Below, one piece after another: positions 12,801 to 24,800 of a stretch of 64,000 nt of DNA (position 1 is its first letter; each line of letters starts with the position of its first letter). Both the position numbers and the translations under genes were made by a program. This DNA comes from Aristolochia californica (lineage: Eukaryota > Streptophyta > Magnoliopsida > Piperales > Aristolochiaceae): positions 27,901,208 to 27,965,207 of the forward strand of contig JARWKL010000009.1 in NCBI GenBank assembly GCA_029961685.1. The letters are read 5' to 3'. The notes beneath the pieces are model-generated. The model worked only from the letters and a program-made list of their open reading frames with translations. It was not told where the DNA came from and made no database searches.

Positions 12801-15800
12801 GGAAACCGAGCCAGAAAGGCCCTTCTTTCTTCTTTATAATCAGGGTTTAAGTGAAATTTTACAATAGGACAAAAATGCCCCTCAATACCCAAAATTACAT
12901 ATCACCTAAAATACATGTCTAAATTGAATGAAAATTTAACTAGAGATAAAATAAGACATTCTCTATCTAATAGCCATACTATAAGAGAAAAATGTAATAT
13001 TGAAAATATAATAAATGACCAAAATACCCCTGAACTTGTATTTTAACACTCCCCCTCAAACTAGAGAGTAGATATCAAACAATCCCAGCTTGTCACTAAA
13101 TGATACATGTTCACATCTCCCCAAGACTTGATAAATATATCTCCCAACTGGTCTAAAGACCTTATTACATAAGGAGTTACCACCTTCCCCTGCATAACTG
13201 CATCTCTAATGAAGTGGCAATCAACCTCTATATGTTTCGTTCTCTCATGGAATACAGGTTTGTTGGCAATAAAAATGGCTGCCTGGTTATCACAATTCAT
13301 AATCATAGGGTCTAGTAACATAAAACCAAACTCAAGAAGCACATACTTAATCCACATAAGCTCACTAACTGTATGAGTCATTGCTCGATACTCGGCCACT
13401 GCATTGGACCTAGCCACAACTGTTTATTTCTTACTTTTTCAACTTATCAAGTGGCCTCCAACAAAACAACAGTAGCCTGATGTAGAACGTCTATCCATCT
13501 TACACCCAGCATAATCAGCATCAGAATACCCAAGTACATCAATTTTCCCATTATGAGTATACATAAGACCTTTTCCAGATGCACCCTTCAAGTACTTCAA
13601 AATCCTCTGAGCAGCTTCTAAATGGACTTTTTGAGGATTTTCCATGAACTGGCTCACAACTCCCACAACAAATGAAATATCCGGCCTGGTACCTGTAGCA
13701 CAGATCAGTTTACCTACTAACCGTCAGTATTGAGTTTTATCCTTGAGTGTAGGACCCTGGGTGTCATGTAGATTATGATTAACTTCCATGGGGGTGTCTA
13801 TGGGTTTAGCACCTAATAAACCATACTCCTGTAATATATCCAATATATGTTTTCTATGAGAATGAACAATACATTGCTTGCTACGAGCGACTTCAATGCC
13901 AAAGAAGTACTTGAGAGAGCCCAAATCCTTTGTCTGAAAATGTGTAGCCAGATATTGTTTAACTTCTATAATACCATCAAGATTATCACCAGATAACACA
14001 ACATCATCCACATAGACAACCAAAATCACCACACCAGTCTTCCTTTTAAGTAGGAACATAGAATGATCACAATGACTCCTATAGAACCCAAATTGTAGTA
14101 CCACATCACTAAACTTTTCAAACCAAGCCCGTGGACTCTGCTTAAGTCCATAAATAGCCTTCTGTAGCTTACACACCTTTTTTGTCTCCCCCTAAACAAC
14201 ATACCCAGGAGGTTGCTCCATATCACTTCCTCTTGTAGATCACCATATAAAAAGGCATTCTTCACATCGAGTTGAAAGAGAGGCCAACCCTTATTAACAG
14301 CCACAAATATTAAGATACATACTGAAGTAAGTCGGGCCACATGAGAGAATGTCTCAAAGACATTAACTCCAAAAGTTCGCGTATACCCTTTCGCTACCAG
14401 TCGAGCTTTGTACCGTTCAATAGAGCCATCAACGTTATATTTGATAGTATAAACCCAACGACACCCCCACAATAGCTGCTCCTGCAGGTGCAGGTGGATC
14501 ACATAGATTCCATGTTCCCCAAGACACCAAAGCACTCATCTCATCATCCATAGCTTGTTTCCATTCTGGAGAGCACAAGGCTTCCTACACTGAATGAGGT
14601 ATATGGGAAGTAGACAATGACATAACAAAGGACTTGAAAGATGGGGACAAAAAATCAAGTGACACATATTTAGATATCGGATGAGAAATACAAGACCGTT
14701 TACCTTTTCGTAGACTAATAGGCAGGTCCAAATCAGAGACAACAGGATCTATAGGCAATGAGGAAGTTGGTGGATCATGAGAAGAGAGCTCTGTAGAGGT
14801 ATCTGTTGGAGGCACTGCAGGAGTACGAGAACGACGGCTGTAAACACGAAGAGGTAATGAAGAATTCGATGATGCTAGTACATCCAAAACTGCAATAGGA
14901 ACATGACAGTCTGAAGGAGATTCAGGTGATACAGGAAGCTCGGTAGATGATGAAAAATATGGAGTATGTTCAAAAAAGGTCACATCGGCTGACACATGTT
15001 TTTTTGTCGAATAGGATCATAACATTTGTACCCTTTTTGTTGACGAGAATATCCCAAAAAAACACATTTGACAGACCGAGGTGACAACTTATCGACCGAA
15101 GTTCCAAGCCGATGAACAAAATAGGTACATCCAAAAATACGAGGAACCACACCAAACAATTTACAATTGGGTTTTAAAACCTAAAGTGGAAGTTGACCAC
15201 TCAAAACAGTTGAGGGCATACCATTAACCATGTAGCACGAAGTTAAAACTACATCTCCCCAAAAATATTTAGGAACATTCATATGCAATAATAGTGTCCT
15301 TGTAACCTCAAGGAGATGTCTATTTTTACGTTCAGCCACCCCATTTTGTTGTGGTGTATAAGGGCAGGATGTTTGATGGATAATACCATGAGAATCACAA
15401 AATACTGAAAATTTATGGTTAAGATATTCCAAACCATTGTCAGTACGAAGTACATGAACACATGCACCAAATTGAGTTTTTATTTCATTGAAAAATTTGA
15501 AGAATACATCAAATACTTCGGACTTCTCCCGTAGGAGATACACCCAAGTGACTCTACTGAAATCATCAATGAATGACACCAAATACTTAAAATCAAATGG
15601 GCTAGGAACCCTACATGGAACCCATACATCAGAGTGGACTAATTCAAACAACTTGGTGCTTTGACTAGAACTAATTGGGAAACTGGAGCGACGATGCTTT
15701 CCCAACTGACAGGATTCGCAATCAAATGCAATATCGGCTGGCAGAGAAGGAAAAGACTGACACAACTTAGTTGGTGAGGGATGTCCCAAGCGTAGATACC

Positions 15801-18800
15801 ACAAGTAAGAAGAATCTATAGTAGTGAGAGCTACAACTCGAGAAACGGATACATCATCCAGCATGTAAAGTCCTCCCTTCTCATGTCCTGAACCAATCGT
15901 CCTCTTCGTATGCAAGTCCTGAAAAACACAAGTAGTAGGATAAAAGGTTACTAAACAGTTTAAGAATTTAGTTATATGACTCACAGACAAGAGATTAACT
16001 GGAAACTTTGGTACAAATAAAACAGAATCTAAGGATATGTGTGGAGTAGTGCGAACTATACCCTCCCCCTGAATGGGATAGGTGAATCCATCAACTAAAG
16101 TAACTCGACGATATGAATGAGATGGACTAATAGACTAAAATAGAGAGGGCATACCTGACATGTGTGTAGAGGCTTCTGAATCAATGATCCAAGAGGGGGA
16201 ATGAGACACATTTAGTGCATTCATACCTGTACTAACCATTGTGGCACTCGTTGAGGAAGAAGAAGGAATCTTAGTAGTCTGCGAAGCAGTAGATGAAGCA
16301 GTCAGTTCACCCAGTCGCTGTAATAACTGCTGAATTTCCTCATACAATCTAGTGTGTGAGGAGGCGTCCTTATCTGTGACTATAGAATTGGCCCAGGTAG
16401 GTTTACCAAATTTGTCCCAACATTTCTCAGAAATATGACTAGTCCTACCACAATAAATACATTTTCGATCACCCCGATCATTTTGGCCACGACCACGGGT
16501 TGTGTAAGAGTGACCTCTACCTCTATTATTACCACCATGAAATTGACCGTTGGGCTTACCAGTAGAAGATTGAAGGTTAAGAGCAGTTGCTTCTAAGAGG
16601 GCTCCACCTGACTCATTCTTATTTACAACTGCACCTTCAGCTCGAACAACTCTGTTAAAAGCTTGCTCAAGAGTGGTCACATCCTCATTAACCAACAATT
16701 GGGCTCCAATAGCATCATACTCATGCCCCAAAGCATCCAAAAACCGGGCTACTTGAATCTGATTTTCATTCTTACGGATGTCTTCAACATTCGTAGTAAA
16801 AGGATGGAATGTACTAATCTCTTGTAGTACTCCCCTCATCTCAGTGAAATAATCTGTCACTAATCTACCTCCACGCTTCATACTAAAGAACTTCACATAT
16901 AACTCATAGATCCTTGATAAATTACTTTCTTGAGACAAAATGGAAGCCAATGTAGTCCACATTGCCTTGGCAGTATTGTAACTCAAAATCTGATCACTAA
17001 ATCTGGATTCTATACTATTGACCAACCAGATCATTACTAAATTATCTTCTGCCACCCAATCTTCAGTAACAGGTACCGGGGGATCATCATTTATATATTT
17101 TACCATTCTTCTGGCCCTCAAATACATCAAAACTGATCTAGACCAGTTTACATAATTCGATCCATTCAACCGGATCGTAGTTATCTGAATAGACTAAGAC
17201 AATTTCACATCTGAGCTCTGAATAGTCCTTTGGACAGCAACCCGTGTGCTGGAATCAGGCATTAAATATCACCAAACACCACAATTCAGTACACTAGAGT
17301 GTCAATTAACCAAAGGGAAGCACTTTCCCCAAATTTCAATATTTGCGTAATCAAGTGGGCCCCACACCGAATTCAATTAGGGCAATGCAGCACCCAATTC
17401 ATTCAATTTAGAACCAATAGTAATCAATTCCAGCAATTGAGACCATAAATCAATGAAAGAGTGACCTAATTGCAAGAAATCAAGATGGCGTAGGCTATAT
17501 GGATGATGCCGCAAGCATTAGGTTGACGATGCAGGCAGATTTGAGAAATTTTCTCAAATTGGGATCATTAAATACTTCTAAATCCCAACATTCAGTCAAA
17601 TAGAAGCAACAATCATTAGCCAATAGGCTAAGATAGGCAGAAAAAGGGAAAAAATGAAAATTTTTACCCTACCAGTCTAGAAATGTGGGGAAAACCTTCA
17701 AGGAGATTGCCAAAAATGGAGAGAAGATCCACAAAATCCAAAGAAACTTGCCCAAGACTTGCGTTATTGCTCTAATACCATGAAAAATAGGTGATTTGGG
17801 GAGAAAATAGAAGAGAAAATGGATTTCTGGAAGAGAGGCAGCTTTGCTGCCTTGGAAACCGAGCCAGAAAGACCCTTCTTTCTTCTTTATAATCAGGGTT
17901 TAAGTGAAATTTTACAATAGGACAAAAATGCCCCTCAATACTCAAAATTACATCTCCTAAAATACATGTCTAAATTGAATGAAAATTTAGCTAGAGATAA
18001 AATAAGACATTCTCTATCTAATAGCCATACTATAAGAGAAAAATGTAATATTGAAAATATAAGAAATGACCAAAATACCCCTGAACTTGTATTTTAACAT
18101 AGATGATATAATTTTTTTTTAAGGGTCATATTCAAGGCATTGAGGATATGAAGGCACTCAAGCATTACTTACAAACTACGGCCATGGCACAGCTCAATTA
18201 TTTTTTTGAAGTTAATGGTAAGGAGTAAGGCAGGTGTTGTATTATCCCAACGGAACTATATAACTGATTTGCTCTCCGAATCTGGTCTTCTTGGTGAGAA
18301 ACCTACTGATACAACTACGGATGTAAATTTAACTCTGTATGATTATTTGGGACCACTGTCGAAAGATAAGACATCCTAGGCAAACTGATTCATGTTACTT
18401 TTACTAGACCAAACATCATGTTTTTTGGTAGTGTAGTAAGTCAGTTTATGAAAAACCACAAAAGGTTCATATTTAAGCTATCCACTGGAATTTGAAATAT
18501 CTAAAAGGCACCAAAAGAAAAGGTGTTTTGTACAAAAACAGTTGAAATCTCAACATTACCGAGTTTTAAATGTTGATTATGTAGGATCTCGAAGTGATAA
18601 ATGATCCATTAGTAGGTATTGCACATTTATAAGAGGGAAGCTTGCGACATGAAAGAGTAAAAAGTAAATTGTTGTAGCTAGATCTAACGCTGAAGCAGCA
18701 TACAAAACAATGCTGCACATTGCTAGTGAAATGATGTGGATTAAATTTCTTAGAGAATTTGGGTGTGCAATTGCTCAGCCTATGACAATCAAACTGCAAT

Positions 18801-21800
18801 TCAAATTGCAAGAAAGCCAATTTCCCACAACAAGATGAAACACACTTCATTTGAGATGCAATTATGAGAGAGAAGATCATCACTCCTCGTGTCTGATCTA
18901 TAGAAGAACTAGGTGACATTTTTACTAAAACTTTACGCAAGAAATTAGTTGAATGTCTTTGTAACAAAGTGAGCATATTTGATATAAAGGCTCTAGGTTT
19001 GCAGGAAGTGTGAATAGAGTGTTGTATTTTTCATTTATGTAGCTTTTCTAGGAAACTTTCTTTTTTGGTCTTTGCATTGCAAGTCCTTTCTTCTTGCCTA
19101 ATGGGTTGAGTTGTACTTGTATAAAGAGTTTTAGTTATATAAAGAAAGGCTGAACGTGGGGTGAAGGCATCTCCTCACTCTCAAGATTCCACACCAATTA
19201 TTCCTCCCTTCCCTCCTTTTCTCTATCCAACTTCCAACAATAATGGTTCTCCTTTTGTCTTCTTTATCTCCACAATTTTCTTAGCTGAAAAATCTTCAGT
19301 GTTATACTAGGTAAGAAGAGGGTAGCCACCAAGGCCTGGCTGCCCTTTGTTGATCTTGAAGAACAACAACATCCGGAGAATAGGCCTGGACTAGTGTCCA
19401 TGCTTAAAGTAAACCCCAAAAGCAGGTATAATGAGCTTGAAGATCCTCCCCTATTTGCTTGTAGACATCTATTTAAGTATATCAAATAGTATCTTAAGCT
19501 ATCTGTTAAGTTGGGTCCAAGGCCCATCCCAAAAATGACTAACTAACTTAGGAAACCTCTTTCCCATCTAATAAACTAAAGGATACATGTTCACGTCTCC
19601 CCAAAGGCTTGGTAAATATATCTCCCAACTGGTCTGAAGACTTTCCATAAGGTGTTACCACCTTCCCCTGCATAACTGCACCTCTAATGAATTACTATCA
19701 CTTCATCCATACTATTGGTCATCCAACTGACAACTAAAGTGTCTTCTTGCAACAGGTTTTTCTATTTTGCATCTTTGAGATCTGTAAAATTTATGAGGAA
19801 TTGCAAGATCAATAGTAGGAGGAGGCTTGATGATGTGTTCATGTAAGTCATGTGTTATGAAGAACTGTTTGACAGATTGAACCAATGCAAGACAACGAGT
19901 AATACTTTTTTAAGGGGTACAACTGCAATTTCAAGAGTTCAAACTTAACTTATGTCAAGGATTTGTCTAGGACACTAGACTGGTCCGCCATAGCACTTCA
20001 CTCATACAATAGGAATCATAATTAGAGACAAAAGAAACAAAAAATTTCTTCAATGTGAAGAGAATAGGGAAATTAGGTCAAAAAAGGATTCTTTCAGATT
20101 CAGAGAGTTTAAAGACACGAGACCAGCCGCAACTTTATCAAATTAGGGCAATTAAACAAAAATCCCAAATCTTCACAGAGAAAAAGAATGTTCAACTTGT
20201 GCAAACTGTAAGGAATACTAAAAAATAAGGAAAAGCGATCAAATTGAAACAAAATTATGCAATTGAAAGAAGAATTCCCAATCTGTGCAAGGCCAAGTCA
20301 GGATCTACACCTGTGCAGTTATAAAAAATGCCCAAAAACAGGAAACAGTGAGTTGTAGGGCAAAATGTATCCCCCTAATGCTGTTTGGCAGCAAATAAAC
20401 TAGAGAAGGGAAGAAAAGCACTCACCTTTATGAAGAAAAATTCAATCTTCGACACAAATAGACCCTACACGGCTGCTGCAGGCAACTTTCGAAAAGAAAA
20501 ATAGCTTGAGCAGCAACTTAGAGACCCAAAAGCACTACTCTAATACCATTTTACACATTCAGGGCTTTGTTATAAGGACTTTAAATTAAGAGAAAATCAA
20601 TAGAAAAAGAGAGATTAAGAGGAGAGAGGAGCAGAGAATTTAGAGAGAGAGAGATTGTGCGAGAGTCTGTAAGAGAAAGTAGAAAGGGAACAAGAGAAAA
20701 TTCCCCTTGATCCTGATCCTTTTGTTTATGTCATATTTACAGAGGCAAATATACCTTTCAATAACTCACTTAAAACAGACGCAAAAAAGTCATTTATATA
20801 CCCTTCAATAACTCACTTAAAACACAGGCAAAATAGTCATTTTAACTACAGAAATACAGAAATTAACTTCTTAACCCAAACTCATCTGTACTCGACCGCA
20901 AAATTCCAACAAAGGGAAGAGGGACCGAACCGGACCCCAATTGCAGCTCTCTCCTTTCTGCAGCAACTCTCTTTCACTCTTCCTCTTTCTCTCTTAGTTT
21001 ATTTCTTTCTTCTCTCTCTATCTTACCCTATATCTACAACTGCAATATTACAAACATTAGTTACACTAGTTTAGGGCCTAAACCACCTTGCTGGCAAAAA
21101 ATAACACAGTTGAGTAATAGAGTAAGGATATGGGTGAAAAGGTGTATTGCAAGAAGTAAAAAAAAAGCCACACATCAGCAAGGATCTTATTTTCTATAAA
21201 AAATATGCCAGTACCAAAAAGAAACAGATATAATTGTTTTGCTCTCTGTTGTGGAAAAGTTGATTCATGGGTACAAGAAGGAGACAATCATAAGTCAATA
21301 CATCAGTTACATACCATGTGAGATTTAGGGAGACCAGTTTCCTGCATTTAGCTATGCTTGTAAGACCTTCATCTGATAAATTCTGGAATACATTCACTAA
21401 CATTAGTATCTATTTTTTAATAAGGCAAACTCTCTTCAACAATTCCGAAGAAGATTATTTACCTGAGAACCACACAGATCAAGGAATCTCAGATTAGGTA
21501 GTAATGAAATCTTCCTGTAAGAGTTTTCTGTAAAGCTGCTTGACAAATGATCAGTTTTGGCAATTGGATTCATCTAATTCAGCAAAAAGGCCAAATGAGA
21601 GGTTTCTTTTGCTTTTTATTTTTCAATCTTCTATTTTATAAAAAACTAAGAACAACATCATGCACGCTTCAACTCACTACCACAATCAAATCAAGAATTT
21701 TCAATAGCAAACCTTGGGAGAGCATAAAGATTTAAGCTTTGCAAGGAGGAACATTTCAGTGTTATCTGTTGCAGTCCGTCATCAGTTAGTTTGATGCACC

Positions 21801-24800
21801 TAATAAACATTGGAGGACGAAAGTTCAAGATTAAGGGCAAGGCATCCCCATCATTGAAGAAAAAAAAACTAAATTAAGACTTATAAATTTGCACAAGAAT
21901 CAACCATAGTTATTCAAATATGTGGCTTTGTATGCTTTATACTTTCCAAATCAGTACAACTTCTCAAACCACAGCAAAGAAACCTAGTGCTGACTTGAGA
22001 TTAGCAGCTGTCTTAATTTTGGATTGAAGAAAAGATAGAAAACATTTGTTTAACTTGGATATTGGCGTCACACATACATGTTACTTTGAAACCAAGACCT
22101 CACATTAAGAAAGCCCTCAACCACACAATTACAATATATGCTTTGTTCATAGAAAACCAAGTCTTTAAAGTTAATTTTATTAAAGAATAGTCCCACATAG
22201 ATTAGTGAGTACAAAGCTCTTGAATTTATTAGCTGGAAAAGAGGTTTCCTAAGTTGGGTAGTCATTTTGGGATGGGCCTTGGACCCAATTTTACATGGTA
22301 TCAGCGCAGGTCCTCACATGTGGGCCAACACCTAAACAATTCACTTGTAGGGCCACAAAAAAAAGACCTACACAAAAACTATCTACTTGTAGAGCCACAA
22401 AAGAGGGCCTACACCTAAATTATCCACTTGTAGAGCCACAAAAGAGGGTCTACACCTAAACTATCCACTTATAGAGCTACAAAAGGGGGCCTACACTGAA
22501 GGGGGGTGATAATGAATAGTCCCATAAGGATTAGTGAGTACAAAAATCTTGAGTTTATTAGCTGGGAAAGAGGTTTCCTAAGTTGGCTAGTCATTTTGGG
22601 ATGGGCCTTGGACCCAACTTTACAAATTTATAAAGAAAGAACAAAAATAAAGAAGCTATAACTTTACTCTATATCGCTATTCCCAAATTCCTACCTAACT
22701 TAAACATCCACTATTAATTTATAATTAGACACTTTACCAGTTCACTTTTGTGAAAACATTGAGAATTTCTTTAAAGCAAGAGAAGAATACACAAAAGGCT
22801 AGACAGCCTACCTACAAAAAGAAAAGGAAAGTAAAAATAGAATAAAATATATCATGTGAGATCAATTAGTGGAAACAAATCTCCCACAACCAAATCCTAC
22901 TGAGTAACCCAGCACGGGCTAGCTGGTCTGCCATGGAGTTAACACTTCATGGGGTATGCAACCAAGAGATCTGATAACAACTAGCTATGCCGTGAATCTC
23001 ACCACAAAATGTAATAAACACCAATGTGAATGCCCATTAGCATGATACCAACTAATAATCATTGCTGAATCACTCTCCATTTCTAAAGCACCTAAAAGAA
23101 CTACAAAAAAATTCTAAAACTACAAAGGAGAGTACAGACAAGCTCCTTAGACTCACAATGCCCAAAAGGAGTAGAAAATACACAAATAACAATACCCGTG
23201 CATCCATACTTTTGAGAGAGGAAGAAGGAGAGAAGAGAGAAAGGGAGAGTAGGGAGACAGCAGCAAGAGAGAGATCAAAACTCTCATCATTAGGGTTCTG
23301 GTCAACCCCTAATCTTTTTTTATTTAGCTTAAAACATGTACAAGAACAATAAAGCAACCACTTAAACTCACTTAAACCCTTATATCTGCTACATTACACC
23401 TCCAAATTACATAAAAATTGAACTACATAAACTATCAAATATACTGAATAAGATAAGACTATTCCTAGGAGGTGCAGATGGTGAGAAATTACCAAACTAC
23501 CCTTCTACAGTATTTTTCAACAGTTACTTTTATCAGAGCAGATTTGCCAACAAGAGTAACAAGCTTGCCCTTCCAGGAAGCTAACCTCTTCTGCATTCTC
23601 GCAGTAACAGGAATCCAAAGTTCTTTAAAAGGGTAATCAAGAAAGAAGGAAGGCTTATTCTTGTTTAGACCTATTATGTGCCAGTTTATTACATCAAAAC
23701 CTAGAACTAAATAGAGTACCTGGTCAAATTCAGTGTTTCCAACTCCTTGTAATTATCTGAAAGCAAATGCAAACTTTGGTCTGATATACCCTGCAAATGG
23801 CACCATCGCATATACATATTCAAAAAAAAAAATTTAGAACAAAGCATCTACCTTTTTAATTATTTTTCTTGAGAAAAATAGAGCAACAACCTTTTTTTTG
23901 AAAACAATAAGAATATCGTTAAAAGGAGAGGGCGAAAAGGGAAAGAAAAAGAAGAACAAGAACAAGAACAAGAAGAGGGTTCCATCAAAAGAAGAAGAAG
24001 AAAGAAGAGAGCCTTAAGACAAAGAGGCCAAAAGACCAACACATCCGCTTGCTAACAACAACTAAAAATATTGCAAGAAACAAATAACAAACTGCAAGAT
24101 AAGCACAAAAATTACAATATTAAAGTAAAAAGATTAAAAAATACAGCAAAAACTGATCTCCAAGACAGCATCAACAAATCCACCGGTTTCCAAAGGGTAA
24201 GAACTGCTCTCAACAAGATGAGTGAGAGAAGCTCCGATTCTGGCTAGAGAATCTGCTATGCAGAAAATATATAGAAACTGAAGAGGAAGAAGACAAAACT
24301 ACAATCCCCCAGATTTTTATTACTTATTTTAGATTTTTGGTTACAATTTCCTGCAGATGTGAGCTAGCCTCTGAATTATTACACAGTATGCATCACATAA
24401 TTCAACATAGTACCTTACACCCACTCAAGTTCAAGTTAGTTATCTTCCTGCAGTTGTTCACCAAATGCTTTATGGCCAAATCTGTTACCCTGAACTCACA
24501 CCCACAAACAGTAAAAGGAGTAACTATTTCCAGGCCTCTATAAAGTATCACATGCTATCAGCAGAAAGAGCACAGATCAGTGGAATACCTCACATTCCAA
24601 TATATGGAGAAAGACTTTAGATTCGGGCAAGCAATAGTAACAGCAGCAATTCCATGATCAGATATTTTTTGGCACCCATTAAGATTTAGGGCTTCTAAGT
24701 CCTGAAGCGACTCCATACACTGCCAACCAACACCAGCACTAGAAATGAAATATTATCAAGAGAACAAAAAAGGGGAAAGTGCACCCATCAGTAGAAAACA

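Larger units (their letters stand above)
12740..18099 (-). mobile_element. Nearly complete Copia LTR retrotransposon with target duplication
   Basis: 5360 bp in minus orientation. LTRs at 12740-13048 and 17781-18099 (TG...CA on the plus strand) differ by few substitutions plus short indels. Flanks carry a perfect 5-bp duplication TAGAT (12735-12739 and 18100-18104). Primer site TGGTATTAGAGC lies at 17769-17780, directly inside the 5' LTR. The polypurine tract AGTTTGAGGGGGAG is at 13049-13062. Gene order gag, protease, integrase, RT, RNase H defines Copia. Close LTRs point to a fairly recent insertion, but several stops and frameshifts make this copy non-autonomous now. It is nested in the YVDD region of an older Copia inside intron 9. 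Confidence 0.96.
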
